Shown here: positions 18,246 to 27,952 of the stretch, one piece after another
How positions within the stretch are numbered: the stretch's first letter is position 1
Layout: each line of letters opens with the position of its first letter
NCBI GenBank assembly: GCA_024742405.1
Contig: JANSYP010000001.1
Span: 1,488,001 to 1,552,000, forward strand
DNA length: 64,000 nucleotides
Origin: Paracoccaceae bacterium
Lineage (GTDB): Bacteria > Pseudomonadota > Alphaproteobacteria > Rhodobacterales > Rhodobacteraceae
Direction: 5' to 3'
Translations under genes and position numbers: made by a program
Notes under the pieces: generated by a model
Told to the model about the DNA's origin: nothing
The model's database searches: none
What the model saw: only the letters and a program-made list of their open reading frames with translations

Positions 18246-18487
18246 ATCAAAATTTTTACCTCGAACATTAGGCACTCTAGGCCTGAACTGCCCGACTAAC
18301 TGAGTCAGGCAGGTCAAATCCTTACTGTAGTCTTAACATGACAGCAATTCCGCAAAATACCCGTTTAATTGTTTCAATTGGTTAAATTTGAGACACCAGC
18401 TCCGAGGCGCTTGCGTCCGGGCCCGTGATCGGGTGGAACAGGGCAGGGGAGGGGCGATATGCCCTTCGGCAGGGGCGCGGACGCAAC

Positions 18488-19381
18488 ATGTTGTATTCTA
18501 TGACGGCCTATGGCGGCGCCCAAGGTACTCTGTCCGGCTGGAGCTGGGATTGGGAATTGCGGACCGTGAACGGACGCGGCCTCGACGTCAAGCTGCGCCT
18601 GCCAGAAGGGTTTGCCGCACTGGAGCCCGCTTTACGTAAGGTCGCTTCCGCGCGGGTGTCGCGCGGGAACCTTTCAGCGATTCTACGACTGTCCCGGGCT
18701 CAGGATAATGCCGATGCTGTGGACAGCGCTGCGCTGGCCGCGCATTTCAGCCGGGTTCGCGCCGTGCAGACGGCGGCGGAGGCAAGCGGGACTCCCCTGG
18801 CACCGATGCGTGTGTCGGAGGCGTTGGCCCTGCCAGGCGTGCTGACGGGCGGGATGGACGGCGCCGCGGCTGTGCGCGATGCGACCGGTGACGCCATCGC
18901 CGAGAGCTTTGCCGAGGCTCTTGATGCGCTTGTGGCGATGCGTGCCCGCGAGGGCGCCGGTCTGGCGCAAGTGCTAAGCATGGCGATCGACCGGATCGAA
19001 GCGGCCTGCGCCAGCGCCGAAGCGTTGGCACCCGAGCGCGCAGCGTACCAGCAGCGGATTCTGCAAGACGCGCTGGCTCGGACAACAGGCGCCGCCGGAG
19101 CCGTCGACACCGACAGGATTGCCCAGGAAATCGCCCTGATCGCGGTCCGGGGGGACGTCACCGAAGAGCTTGAGCGCCTGCGCATTCACATCGCCGCCGC
19201 ACGCGAGTTGCTGAGCGCTGAGGGTCCAGTGGGGCGCAAGCTGGACTTCCTCACGCAAGAGTTCAACCGCGAAGCCAACACCTTGTGTTCCAAGGCGCAG
19301 TACGGCCCGCTGACCCAGATCGGGCTTGACCTGAAGGCGGCCATCGACCAGATCCGCGAACAGGTTCAGAACGTGGAGTGA
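18488..19381 (+). CDS. YicC-family endoribonuclease
   Basis: A 297-aa cytoplasmic protein of the YicC/DUF1732 family, whose characterised members are endoribonucleases involved in RNA decay. The N-terminus MLYSMTAYGGAQG is diagnostic, as is ELRTVNGRGLDVKLRLP. The C-terminal domain ends with GRKLDFLTQEFNREANTLCS. Start ATG at 18488 is chosen because the conserved SMTAYG follows at once; the longer frame from 18425 is Arg-rich and not conserved-looking. It heads an operon with gmk (6-bp gap), the usual yicC-gmk linkage. Confidence 0.9.
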   Translation: MLYSMTAYGGAQGTLSGWSWDWELRTVNGRGLDVKLRLPEGFAALEPALRKVASARVSRGNLSAILRLSRAQDNADAVDSAALAAHFSRVRAVQTAAEASGTPLAPMRVSEALALPGVLTGGMDGAAAVRDATGDAIAESFAEALDALVAMRAREGAGLAQVLSMAIDRIEAACASAEALAPERAAYQQRILQDALARTTGAAGAVDTDRIAQEIALIAVRGDVTEELERLRIHIAAARELLSAEGPVGRKLDFLTQEFNREANTLCSKAQYGPLTQIGLDLKAAIDQIREQVQNVE

Positions 19382-19387
19382 CCGTTT

Positions 19388-20038
19388 ATGGCCGAGCGCC
19401 GGGGCTTACTGATCATCCTGTCCTCGCCCTCGGGCGCGGGAAAGTCGACGCTGGCCCGACGGCTCCGTATCTGGGACACCGAGATCCGCTTTTCGGTCTC
19501 CGCGACCACCCGCGCGCCGCGAGCGGGGGAAGTCGACGGGCGCGAGTATCACTTCATCACCCAGCAGGATTTCGAGGCTCGGATCGCGGCGCAGGACCTG
19601 TTGGAGCATGCCGAGGTGTTCGGTCATCTCTACGGCTCTCCCAAGGCACCGGTGCTGACGGCGCTGGACGAGGGCGCCGATGTGCTGTTCGACATCGACT
19701 GGCAGGGCGGGCAGCAGATCCGCAACTCGGTGCGCGCCGAAGACGTGGTGTCGATCTTCGTGCTCCCGCCCTCGATCGCTGAACTGGAGCGCCGGTTGCA
19801 GACCCGCGCCCAGGACAGTCCCGAGACCATCGCCCACCGCATGACACGGTCGCGCGACGAAATCAGCCACTGGGCCGAGTACGACTACGTCCTGATCAAC
19901 ACCGACCTCGACGAAACCGAGGACCGGCTGCGGTCCATCGTCACCGCGGAGCGGCTGAAACGCTCGCGTCAGGTCGGGTTGAACGATCGGGTTCGCGCGC
20001 TCAATTCAGAATTCGAAAGCTTTGGAGAAACCGCATGA
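19388..20038 (+). CDS. gmk: Guanylate kinase
   Basis: Phosphorylates GMP to GDP in the cytoplasm. At 216 aa it has the P-loop [19 protein letters not shown], the GMP-binding [36 protein letters not shown], and [15 protein letters not shown] lies about 9 nt upstream of the ATG. It follows yicC closely and overlaps the gamma carbonic anhydrase-like gene by 4 bp. Confidence 0.96.
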   Translation: MAERRGLLIILSSPSGAGKSTLARRLRIWDTEIRFSVSATTRAPRAGEVDGREYHFITQQDFEARIAAQDLLEHAEVFGHLYGSPKAPVLTALDEGADVLFDIDWQGGQQIRNSVRAEDVVSIFVLPPSIAELERRLQTRAQDSPETIAHRMTRSRDEISHWAEYDYVLINTDLDETEDRLRSIVTAERLKRSRQVGLNDRVRALNSEFESFGETA

Positions 20039-20562
20039 CGATTTATACACTCGACGGTGTTTCCCCGCGTTTTCCCGAAAGCGGCAATTACTGGGTCGCG
20101 CCCGATGCGAATGTGATCGGCAATGTCGTTTTGGAGGAGGACGCCAGCGTCTGGTTCGGCTGCACCCTGCGCGGCGACAACGAAGAGATCCGGGTGGGGC
20201 AGGGCAGCAATATCCAGGAAAACTGCGTGCTGCATACGGATCCGGGCTTCCCGATGGAGATCGGGCGCAACTGCACGATCGGGCACAAGGTGATGCTCCA
20301 CGGCTGCACGATCGGCGAGCAGGCGTTGATCGGGATGGGCGCTACGGTGCTCAACGGCGCACGGATCGGCAAACACTGCCTGATCGGCGCCGGTGCGCTG
20401 ATCACCGAGGGCAAGGAGATTCCCGAAGGCAGCCTCGTGATGGGCACACCGGGAAAGGTCGTCCGTCAGCTGTCCGAGGATCAGATCGCCGGGCTTCTGA
20501 AAACCGCCCAAGGATATCAGCGCAATTTCCGCCGCTACAAGGCCGGGCTGGCGGAGACATGA
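20035..20562 (+). CDS. Gamma carbonic anhydrase-like hexapeptide protein (YrdA/PaaY type)
   Basis: A 175-aa left-handed beta-helix protein. Hexapeptide repeats run from about residue 15 to 145. The three histidines that bind zinc in gamma carbonic anhydrases are present in context: [13 protein letters not shown] and [24 protein letters not shown] ends the helix before a C-terminal helix. Enzymatic activity of this bacterial subfamily is often undetectable, so the name indicates the fold. It overlaps gmk and the next gene by 4 bp each (ATGA), so it is co-transcribed. Confidence 0.88.
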   Translation: MTIYTLDGVSPRFPESGNYWVAPDANVIGNVVLEEDASVWFGCTLRGDNEEIRVGQGSNIQENCVLHTDPGFPMEIGRNCTIGHKVMLHGCTIGEQALIGMGATVLNGARIGKHCLIGAGALITEGKEIPEGSLVMGTPGKVVRQLSEDQIAGLLKTAQGYQRNFRRYKAGLAET

Positions 20563-21731
20563 CCGGCACGACCGTCCGCCGCACGGGCTGGCCCGACAGC
20601 GTCAGCCGTCCGGTCGTCACGCCGCTGCAGCCGTCGGTCGTCTACTCCTCTGACAGTCCCGACGCGCTGGATGCACAGTATGAAGGCCTCACCCAGGGTT
20701 ACACCTACGGCCGCGAGGGTCACCCGAACGCGGATCTGCTCGCCCGCAAGATCGATATGCTGGAAGGTGCCGAGGGCGGCCTGATGGTCGGGTCCGGCAT
20801 GGCGGCGGTCAGTGCGGTGATGCTGGGCTGCCTCAAGGCGGGCGATCACGTGCTGGGGGCCGATCAGCTCTATGGTCGGTCGTTGCGCATGCTGCGGGAG
20901 GATCTTCCACGGCTGGGGATCGCGACGAGCCTCGCCGATCCCACCGACGCCGCCGCGATGCGCGCGGCGCTGCGCCCCGAGACGCGTATGATTATGGTCG
21001 AGGTGGTGTCGAACCCGACGCTGCGCGTCGCGGACATTCCGGCCATCCTCGGGCTTGCGCGCGAGGCGGGCGTGCTCTGCGTGATCGACAACACCTTTAC
21101 GACACCGTTGGGGTTCCGCGCTTGGGAGGCCGGGGCGGACATCGTTCTTCATTCGGTGACCAAGCTGCTGGCCGGGCACTCAGATGTAACGCTCGGCTAT
21201 GTCGCCACCCGTGATCCGGACCTGCGCACAGCGATCCGGGCGACGGCGGTCACCTACGGGCTCACGCCCAGCCCCTACGACTGCTGGATGGCCGAACGCG
21301 GGCTCTATACATTCGGACTGCGCCATGCGCGGGCGAGTGCGACGGCGGCCGCCCTTGCCGATCTTCTGGCAACGCATCCGGCGGTGGACGGCGTTCTCTA
21401 TCCAGGACGGGCCGATCATCCCGACCATGACCGCGCCTCAGTTCTGCTGAACGGGCAGGACGGGACGATGGTGAGCTTTACGCTGAAGGGCGGACGCGCG
21501 GCAGCCAACCGGTTCGTCGCGGCCGCCCCGCAGCTGCCATTTGCGCCGACTTTGGGAGATGTGGCCACGATGCTGTCACACCCGGCTTCGTCTTCCCATC
21601 GCGGTTTGAGCCCCAAGGCCCGCGAGGCCCTGGGCATCGGCGAAGGCATGTTTCGGGTCTCCGTCGGGATCGAACCCGAGAACATGGTGCTGGACGATGT
21701 CAGGCGAGCGCTCGACGCGGTTCAGGACTGA
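20559..21731 (+). CDS. PLP-dependent trans-sulfuration enzyme (cystathionine lyase/synthase family)
   Basis: A 390-aa Cys/Met metabolism PLP enzyme. Motifs are [18 protein letters not shown] near the N-terminus, [32 protein letters not shown] with the PLP-binding Asp, the Schiff-base lysine in [12 protein letters not shown], and the C-terminal [12 protein letters not shown]. Cystathionine beta-lyase, gamma-lyase/synthase and methionine gamma-lyase share this fold, and the sequence alone does not separate them. It is last in the yicC-gmk operon, with its start overlapping the upstream stop. Its 3' end overlaps by 32 bp the convergent gene at 21700. Confidence 0.86.
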   Translation: MTGTTVRRTGWPDSVSRPVVTPLQPSVVYSSDSPDALDAQYEGLTQGYTYGREGHPNADLLARKIDMLEGAEGGLMVGSGMAAVSAVMLGCLKAGDHVLGADQLYGRSLRMLREDLPRLGIATSLADPTDAAAMRAALRPETRMIMVEVVSNPTLRVADIPAILGLAREAGVLCVIDNTFTTPLGFRAWEAGADIVLHSVTKLLAGHSDVTLGYVATRDPDLRTAIRATAVTYGLTPSPYDCWMAERGLYTFGLRHARASATAAALADLLATHPAVDGVLYPGRADHPDHDRASVLLNGQDGTMVSFTLKGGRAAANRFVAAAPQLPFAPTLGDVATMLSHPASSSHRGLSPKAREALGIGEGMFRVSVGIEPENMVLDDVRRALDAVQD

Positions 21732-22080
21732 CCTCGGCGCGCGCATCATCATGGCTGATCACATGCAGATCGAGACTGGGAAACTGCCGCTCGAGTTCGC
21801 GTTGCACCATGGCTGTATTGGGAAGTGTGTCGGCCACCACGCAAAACTTTCCGGGAAATTCCGCATTTGCCAGACAACGCCCGACATCGATGCAGTCGAA
21901 ACGGTCGGAGAACAACGGCGAAAGCACCGATTGGGGGGCGAGTTTACGCACCATTTGGCATCCGAAATCGTCGAAACGGGTGTAAATGACGCCGGTGGCC
22001 TGAATTGTGGACCTGGTACGGCTGCGGATACTTTCGTCTTCTTTTCCGGAACAGATTTCCAGGGTAAGGGGAATACTCAT
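21700..22080 (-). CDS. Conserved-looking 126-aa protein of unknown function
   Basis: A 126-aa soluble protein, retained because a GGAGG box lies 8 nt before the ATG and a promoter-like AT-rich region lies upstream. There is no signal peptide or membrane helix. The C-terminal half (FDCIDVGRCLANAEFPGKF, then VVADTLPNTAMVQRELERQF) reads like an alternating strand/helix domain, and the polypeptide has four cysteines. It is divergent from phoR (164 bp between starts), so shared phosphate control is possible, and its 3' end runs 32 bp into the end of the PLP enzyme gene. The opposite-strand frame across this region is discarded. Family not recognised. Confidence 0.68.
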   Translation of the reverse strand: MSIPLTLEICSGKEDESIRSRTRSTIQATGVIYTRFDDFGCQMVRKLAPQSVLSPLFSDRFDCIDVGRCLANAEFPGKFCVVADTLPNTAMVQRELERQFPSLDLHVISHDDARAEVSPEPRRALA

Positions 22081-22244
22081 TCAATTAACCTCCGTGTACA
22101 CCGGCACGGCGCCAGTAGTTGTCACATCCAAACATTTTTACTGAAAGTGTTATCAATTCGTGTCCGACCGCATGGCTTTTTGAAATTTAAAGGCATCCAA
22201 TTGTGGGATTTATTTCCACGAATTCGATCCTGGAGAATTTCGTG

Positions 22245-23309
22245 ATGGCAGGGCTTCTCGATCCGACGATTGCCGAAGTGATTTCTGCCATGGCCGAAGG
22301 GATGCCGCAGCCGGTCATCATGATCGGCCCGGACGAACGTGTGCTGGCGCTAAGCCCCGCGGCGGCGGCGACATTCGGCGGCAGCGATCTGATCGGGCGC
22401 CATTTTCTGACGGTTCTGCGTAATCCCGACGTGATAGACGCGGTTGCCGGTGTGTTGCGCACAGGCGCCCGTCAGGAAACGCGGTTCGCGATCTCCGACC
22501 ATGCCCAGGAAACTGTATTTCGCGCCGCCTGCGCACCGCTGCCGCTGGGAGGACGGCACGGCGTCATGGTGTATCTGGAGGACACATCGAGCCTGGAGGC
22601 CGCTGGCCAGATGCGCCGCGACTTCGTTGCGAATGTGAGCCATGAGCTGCGCACGCCGCTGACGGCCCTGATCGGGTTCATCGAAACCCTGCGTGGCCCG
22701 GCGCGCGACGATGCCGAGGCGCGGGACAGGTTTCTCGAGACGATGGACAGGGAGGCCGGGCGGATGAACCGCCTCGTGCTGGATCTGTTGTCTCTGTCGC
22801 GGGTGGAGAGCGAGGAACGCGTCCGCCCAAAGACCCGCGCCGATCTTGTGGACGTCTTGAAATCGGTCGCCCTGTCGCTGGGACCGCTCGCCCAGGGGGC
22901 CGGTGTCCGTCTGGAGTTGGACCTGAAGGTTCCCGCCGGTCCGGTTCTGGGTGATCAGGATCAGTTGATGCAGGTCTTCACGAATCTGGCGGAAAACGCG
23001 ATCAAGTATGGCGCGAGCGGCGGCACAGTGCAGTTTTCGCTCGACCGCCTCGCGCACGACCCGATGTTGCGCGGTCCTGCCTATGAGGCATCGGTGGAGG
23101 ATTTCGGGCAAGGTATCGACGCGATCCACCTGCACCGGCTGACCGAGCGTTTCTATCGCGCCGATAGCCACAGGTCGCGGGATCTGGGCGGCACGGGGCT
23201 GGGCCTCGCGATCGTCAAGCACATCGTGAACCGGCACCGGGGCCGTCTGAAGATCGACAGCGAACCGGGCCGTGGCAGCCGTTTTGGCGTGGTGATCGCC
23301 GAAGCCTGA
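22245..23309 (+). CDS. phoR: Phosphate regulon sensor histidine kinase PhoR (soluble form)
   Basis: A 354-aa kinase that phosphorylates PhoB at low phosphate. Order: PAS-like N-terminal domain (residues ~15-120), HisKA with the phospho-accepting His in VSHELRTPLTALIGF, then the HATPase domain with N-box NLAENAIKYG, DFGQGID and GTGLGLAIVKHI. No transmembrane segment is present, unlike E. coli PhoR, so signalling probably depends on cytoplasmic contact with the Pst/PhoU complex. ATG at 22245 has GGAG 9 nt upstream; an adjacent GTG at 22242 is possible. It precedes pstS by 148 bp on the same strand. Confidence 0.93.
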   Translation: MAGLLDPTIAEVISAMAEGMPQPVIMIGPDERVLALSPAAAATFGGSDLIGRHFLTVLRNPDVIDAVAGVLRTGARQETRFAISDHAQETVFRAACAPLPLGGRHGVMVYLEDTSSLEAAGQMRRDFVANVSHELRTPLTALIGFIETLRGPARDDAEARDRFLETMDREAGRMNRLVLDLLSLSRVESEERVRPKTRADLVDVLKSVALSLGPLAQGAGVRLELDLKVPAGPVLGDQDQLMQVFTNLAENAIKYGASGGTVQFSLDRLAHDPMLRGPAYEASVEDFGQGIDAIHLHRLTERFYRADSHRSRDLGGTGLGLAIVKHIVNRHRGRLKIDSEPGRGSRFGVVIAEA

Positions 23310-23345
23310 GACAGGGATTTCCGTCACGGGCCACGAAACCGTTAA

Positions 23346-23378
23346 TTGTCATATTTCCGTTTCAAGACTGTCACAAAA
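23346..23378 (+). promoter_or_regulatory. Putative Pho box upstream of pstS
   Basis: Two good PhoB half-sites lie exactly 22 bp apart: TTGTCAT at 23346-23352 and CTGTCAC at 23368-23374. A weak middle copy, CCGTTTC, lies at 23357-23363, so three units are phased at 11 bp. The consensus unit is CTGTCAT with an AT-rich 4-bp spacer, and the spacers here are ATTT, AAGA and AAAA. The array ends about 80 bp before the pstS start, a suitable activator position. Confidence 0.62.
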
Positions 23379-23457
23379 GGGGAGGCGAGAAGGGTTAACC
23401 CGCGCCAAGGGTCGATCTTGGGGGATCGGCCCACCCCATCCCAACAAGGAGCATACA

Positions 23458-24498
23458 ATGTCCTTTGCGAAACTGACCGCCTCCGCTCTGGCGATCACGG
23501 CGCTGTCCGCGACAGCCGGCGTGGCACGCGACCAGGTATCGGTCGCGGGCTCGTCGACTGTCCTGCCCTATGCCTCGATCGTGGCCGAGGCGTTTGGAGA
23601 AAACTTCGACTACCCGACCCCGGTCATCGAATCCGGCGGCTCTTCGGCCGGTCTGAAGAAATTCTGCGAAGGCGTCGGCCCGAACACCATCGACATCGCC
23701 AACGCATCGCGCCAGATCCGTGGCGGCGAAGTCGAGGCCTGCGCCGCAAACGGCGTGACCGAGATCATGGAAGTCCGCATCGGCTATGACGGCATCGTCT
23801 TCGCCAGCCAGATCGCCGGCCCCGAATTCACCGCCTTCACCGAAGAGCAGTGGTACGAAGCCCTTGCCGCCGAGCATTTCAAGGACGGCGAACTGGTTCC
23901 AAACGCGTACACCAAATGGTCCGAAGTGGACGCGTCCCTTCCGGACGTCGAAATCTCGGCCTACATCCCGGGCACCAAGCACGGTACCCGCGAAGTGTTC
24001 GAGGAAAAGGTGATCCTGGCCGGGTGCGAAGAAACCGGCGCTTACCAGGCGATGCTCGATGCGGGCGTCGATGAGGATACTGCCGAAGGCAAATGCATGG
24101 CCGTGCGCACCGACGGCGTGTCCGTGGACATCGACGGCGATTACACCGAAACGCTCGCGCGCATCGGCGCCAACCCCAACGGCGTTGGCGTATTCGGCCT
24201 GGCGTTCTACGAAAACAACACCGCCACCCTGAAGGTCGCCACCATGTCCGGTGTCGCACCGTCGACCGAGACGATCTCTTCGGGCGAGTACCCGGTGTCG
24301 CGGCCGCTCTTTTTCTACGTCAAAAAGGCGCACATGGGCGAGATCGACGGCCTGAAAGAGTTCGTTGAGTTCTTCGTCTCCGACGCCGTTGCCGGTCCGA
24401 GCGGCCCGCTGGCGCAGTACGGTCTGGTTTCCGACCCCGAACTGTCCAAAACGCAGGAAGCGGTTGCCAACGAAGTGACCATGGGCACCGGTTCCTGA
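23458..24498 (+). CDS. pstS: Phosphate-binding protein PstS
   Basis: A 346-aa periplasmic phosphate receptor. Signal peptide about residues 1-23 (ALAITALSATAGVA then RDQ). The ligand-site elements are VAGSSTVLPYA, SGGSSAGLKKFCEG, NASRQIR and PGTKHGTREVFEE. AGGAG lies about 8 nt upstream of the ATG. A Pho-box-like array lies upstream and a strong hairpin downstream. It feeds the PstCAB transporter encoded next. Confidence 0.95.
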   Translation: MSFAKLTASALAITALSATAGVARDQVSVAGSSTVLPYASIVAEAFGENFDYPTPVIESGGSSAGLKKFCEGVGPNTIDIANASRQIRGGEVEACAANGVTEIMEVRIGYDGIVFASQIAGPEFTAFTEEQWYEALAAEHFKDGELVPNAYTKWSEVDASLPDVEISAYIPGTKHGTREVFEEKVILAGCEETGAYQAMLDAGVDEDTAEGKCMAVRTDGVSVDIDGDYTETLARIGANPNGVGVFGLAFYENNTATLKVATMSGVAPSTETISSGEYPVSRPLFFYVKKAHMGEIDGLKEFVEFFVSDAVAGPSGPLAQYGLVSDPELSKTQEAVANEVTMGTGS

Positions 24499-24521
24499 GC
24501 CTGCCCCGGGTCTAACGTGAT

Positions 24522-24549
24522 GGGGCGGCCCGGTATTCCGGGCCGTCCC
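24522..24549 (+). promoter_or_regulatory. Intercistronic hairpin between pstS and pstC
   Basis: A 12-bp stem (24522-24533 with 24538-24549, one G-U pair) and a 4-nt loop follow pstS by 23 bp and precede pstC by 32 bp. A TTT follows, so partial termination is possible. The likely effect is to keep pstS mRNA abundant relative to pstCAB-phoU-phoB. Confidence 0.75.
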
Positions 24550-24581
24550 TTTCAGGTCTTAGCTTTGCCAGTGGTGGGAAT

Positions 24582-25781
24582 ATGCTGCTTACGTCGTTCT
24601 TCGTCCTGCTTATAGCCCTGTGCGCAGTTGGGTATATGCTGGGGCGAAACAAAGCCGCGGCAGCAGCCGGCGGCAATCTGTCTTCGCTCCATTCGCTGCT
24701 CTCCTACCACGGTTGGAATGTTGCCCTGTCGACCTTTATGGCCGGGGCCGGTGTCCTGATCCTCTGGGCCTTCCTCGGAACGTTCTTTGACGGCGCATCA
24801 CCGCTGATCGGTGTGATCCTCGGCACCATCGCGGCTCTGGCCGCATTCACCGTGACGTTCGGCCAGATCACCCAAAGCTTTCGTGCACGGAATTTCGTCG
24901 AAGGTCTGATCAAGGCGCTTCTGATCCTGGCCTCGTCGATCGCGATCCTCACAACGGTCGCAATCGTGCTGTCGATGGTGTTCGAGACAGGTCGCTTCTT
25001 CAGCCAGTATCCCTGGCAGGACTTCTTCTTCGGGGCGAATTGGGCGCCGAACTTCCGCGGTAACAGCGACCTTGGCATGCTCCCGCTGCTCTGGGGCACC
25101 CTTTATGTCAGCTTCATCGCATTGTTGGTGGCCGTGCCCATCGGTCTTTTCGCGGCGGTGTATCTGTCGGAATATGCATCGTCGAAGGTGCGGTCCTTTG
25201 CCAAGCCGATGATCGAGGTGCTCGCAGGCATCCCGACCATCGTCTATGGACTCTTCGCCCTGATTACAGTGGGCCCGATGCTGCGCGATTACTTTGCCCA
25301 GCCGCTGGGGATCGGTGAAAGCTCGTCCTCGGTGATGACGGCGGGCATCGTGATGGGTGTGATGCTGATCCCCTTCGTGTCGTCGCTGTCCGATGACATC
25401 ATCAATGCAGTGCCGCAGGCGATGCGCGACGGCTCCCTGGGTCTCGGCGCCACGCCGTCCGAGACGATCCGTCAGGTGGTGCTGCCCGCTGCCCTGCCCG
25501 GCGTCGTCGGCGCCATCCTGCTGGCGGCCTCGCGCGCCATCGGCGAGACGATGATCGTCGTCATGGGCGCGGGAGCAGCCGCACGATTGTCGCTCAATCC
25601 CTTCGAGGCGATGACCACGGTGACGGTCAAGATCGTGTCGCAACTGACCGGGGACACGGACTTCTCGTCACCCGAAACGCTCGTCGCCTTTGCCCTCGGT
25701 ATCACCCTCTTCGTTCTCACGCTGGGTCTGAACGTGCTGGCCCTCTACATCGTTCGCAAGTACCGGGAGCAGTACGAATGA
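24582..25781 (+). CDS. pstC: Phosphate ABC transporter permease PstC
   Basis: A 399-aa inner-membrane permease. It has an N-terminal hydrophobic helix (residues 3-20), further helices before the BPD transport domain, and the core segment with EVLAGIPTIVYGLFALITVG, then the coupling motif LGLGATPSETIRQVVLPAALPG near residue 290. It pairs with PstA. Its stop overlaps the pstA start by 4 bp. The ribosome-binding site is weak (GTGGGA), consistent with low expression relative to pstS. Confidence 0.93.
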   Translation: MLLTSFFVLLIALCAVGYMLGRNKAAAAAGGNLSSLHSLLSYHGWNVALSTFMAGAGVLILWAFLGTFFDGASPLIGVILGTIAALAAFTVTFGQITQSFRARNFVEGLIKALLILASSIAILTTVAIVLSMVFETGRFFSQYPWQDFFFGANWAPNFRGNSDLGMLPLLWGTLYVSFIALLVAVPIGLFAAVYLSEYASSKVRSFAKPMIEVLAGIPTIVYGLFALITVGPMLRDYFAQPLGIGESSSSVMTAGIVMGVMLIPFVSSLSDDIINAVPQAMRDGSLGLGATPSETIRQVVLPAALPGVVGAILLAASRAIGETMIVVMGAGAAARLSLNPFEAMTTVTVKIVSQLTGDTDFSSPETLVAFALGITLFVLTLGLNVLALYIVRKYREQYE

Positions 25782-27118
25782 CCGACGCGTCCGCAAACAC
25801 GCCAGCCACGCCGAGGGTGAAAACCTCGCTTCTTGAGCTGGGCGAGCGCACCAAGAAGCGCAACGCTGCCGAGGCAAGGTTCAAGCTCTATGGCATGATG
25901 GCCGTTGGAACCGGGGTCGCCGCGTTGCTGCTGCTGCTGATCTCGATCCTCAGCCAGGGCCTGCCGGCCTTCACCCAGACTTTCATCAAGGTGAACATCA
26001 CTCTGGACGAGTCGGTCCTCGATCCCAGCGGCAACCGCGATCCCGACGAAATCTCCAAGGTTCTGACCTTTTCCTACGACCCGATCATCAACGACTCCCT
26101 GAAGGGTCTGGCGCTCGAGCTGTCGGCGCAACATTCCGAAGTCACGGCGGACGTGCTGCAAGACATGATTTCCGCAGAAGCCAAGGGCAGGCTGCGGGCC
26201 GACGTGATCGCGAACCCTGATCTGATCGGCCAGACCATCGAATACGAGTTCCTCGCCAATGGTCGGATCGACGGCTACATGAAGGGCCGCGTCACCCGCG
26301 AAACCGCGGAACTGGACGGAAACGTCACGCCGCTCCAGCTTGATGTCGCCGATGCGATGATCGTCGAAGAGAAGCTCGAAAAGCGGTTCAACTGGGCCTT
26401 CATCACCGCGCCCGATGCGTCTGAACTGCGCCCCGAGGCCGCCGGTCTGGGCGTCGCGCTGATGGGCTCTGCTTACATGATGGCGATCGTGTTCTGCCTC
26501 GCGCTGCCCATCGGGGTCGCCGCATCCATCTATCTGGAGGAGTTCGCGCCAAAGAACTGGATCACGGACATCATCGAGGTCAATATCTCGAACCTCGCCG
26601 CCGTCCCTTCCATCGTGTTCGGTATCCTGGGTCTGGCGATCTTCATCAACTATATGGGCCTGCCCAACTCCGCCCCGATCGTGGGCGGGCTCGTGCTGAC
26701 CCTGATGACCCTGCCAACGATCATCATCTCGACCCGCGCCTCGCTGAAGGCCGTGCCGCCGTCGATCCGCGATGCCGCGCTCGGTGTGGGTGCTTCAAAG
26801 ATGCAGGCGATTTTCCACCATGTGCTGCCGCTGGCGGCGCCGGGTATCCTCACCGGCACGATCATCGGTCTGGCCCAGGCGCTCGGCGAAACAGCGCCAC
26901 TGCTGCTGATCGGGATGGTGGCCTTTGTGAACAACTATCCCGAAAGCATCTTCGACCCGGCCACCGCGCTGCCGGTGCAGGTCTACAACTTCACCCAACG
27001 GTCCGATCCGGCGTTTGTCGAGCGGGCTTCCGGGGCGATCATCGTCTTGCTGGTGTTCCTATTCTGCATGAACATGATTGCCATCATTCTGCGCCGCCGC
27101 TTTGAGCGCCGCTGGTAA
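25778..27118 (+). CDS. pstA: Phosphate ABC transporter permease PstA
   Basis: A 446-aa inner-membrane permease, longer than E. coli PstA because of an N-terminal cytoplasmic tail (~35 aa) and a soluble insertion of about 140 residues after the first helix (residues ~70-205), the DUF3333-type region found in alphaproteobacteria. The transport core contains [18 protein letters not shown] and the coupling motif [22 protein letters not shown]. It forms the channel with PstC. Confidence 0.93.
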   Translation: MTDASANTPATPRVKTSLLELGERTKKRNAAEARFKLYGMMAVGTGVAALLLLLISILSQGLPAFTQTFIKVNITLDESVLDPSGNRDPDEISKVLTFSYDPIINDSLKGLALELSAQHSEVTADVLQDMISAEAKGRLRADVIANPDLIGQTIEYEFLANGRIDGYMKGRVTRETAELDGNVTPLQLDVADAMIVEEKLEKRFNWAFITAPDASELRPEAAGLGVALMGSAYMMAIVFCLALPIGVAASIYLEEFAPKNWITDIIEVNISNLAAVPSIVFGILGLAIFINYMGLPNSAPIVGGLVLTLMTLPTIIISTRASLKAVPPSIRDAALGVGASKMQAIFHHVLPLAAPGILTGTIIGLAQALGETAPLLLIGMVAFVNNYPESIFDPATALPVQVYNFTQRSDPAFVERASGAIIVLLVFLFCMNMIAIILRRRFERRW

Positions 27119-27140
27119 ACCGACCCACAGGAGAGTAGCC

Positions 27141-27938
27141 ATGAACGACATGCGAATTGTGGAGCGCGACGTGGAGACCAGGGAAATCAAGATCCGGGGC
27201 GACAAGGTCCAGGTCTTTTACGGCGACAATCATGCCATCAAGGACGTCGATATCGAGATCCAAGACAAGACTGTCACCGCCTTTATCGGCCCCTCGGGTT
27301 GCGGCAAGTCCACCTTCCTGCGCTGTCTGAACCGGATGAACGACACCATCGAAGGCTGTCGTGTCGAAGGCGAGATCACGCTCGACGAAGAGGACATCTA
27401 CAACAAGCAGGTCGACCCGGTGCAACTGCGCGCCAAGGTCGGGATGGTGTTCCAGAAGCCGAATCCCTTCCCCAAATCGATCTATGACAATGTTGCCTAC
27501 GGGCCGCGCATCCACGGGCTGGCCAGTAACAAGGCCGATCTCGACGTCATCGTCGAGAAGTCCCTGCGCCGTGGCGCGATCTGGGACGAGGTCAAGGACC
27601 GGCTCGATGCGCCGGGCACGGGCCTGTCGGGCGGTCAGCAGCAGCGCCTGTGCATCGCGCGCGCCGTGGCCACGGAACCCGAAGTTCTGCTGATGGACGA
27701 GCCCTGTTCCGCACTCGACCCGATTGCGACGGCCCAGGTCGAAGAGCTGATCGACGAGCTGCGCACGAACTACTCGGTCGTGATCGTGACCCACTCGATG
27801 CAGCAGGCCGCCCGGGTCAGCCAGAAGACTGCCTTTTTCCACCTCGGCAACCTCGTCGAGTACAATGAAACCGGCGAGATCTTTACCAACCCCAAAGATC
27901 CGCGCACCGAAAGCTATATCACCGGGAGGATCGGCTGA
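27141..27938 (+). CDS. pstB: Phosphate ABC transporter ATPase PstB
   Basis: A 265-aa cytoplasmic ATPase. Walker A is [19 protein letters not shown], with the PstB-specific NRMND, and the signature is [14 protein letters not shown]. Walker B is [13 protein letters not shown], and the switch is [14 protein letters not shown]. The ATG at 27141 has AGGAGA 8 nt upstream; a longer frame overlapping pstA is discarded. It powers PstCA and takes part in PhoR signalling with PhoU. Confidence 0.96.
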   Translation: MNDMRIVERDVETREIKIRGDKVQVFYGDNHAIKDVDIEIQDKTVTAFIGPSGCGKSTFLRCLNRMNDTIEGCRVEGEITLDEEDIYNKQVDPVQLRAKVGMVFQKPNPFPKSIYDNVAYGPRIHGLASNKADLDVIVEKSLRRGAIWDEVKDRLDAPGTGLSGGQQQRLCIARAVATEPEVLLMDEPCSALDPIATAQVEELIDELRTNYSVVIVTHSMQQAARVSQKTAFFHLGNLVEYNETGEIFTNPKDPRTESYITGRIG

Positions 27939-27952
27939 TCCGAGAACCCGTC

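Noticed and set aside
21697-22245. A plus-strand frame over the region between the PLP enzyme and phoR
   Set aside because: The opposite strand has a strong ribosome-binding site and protein-like composition, while this one overlaps the PLP gene and has neither.
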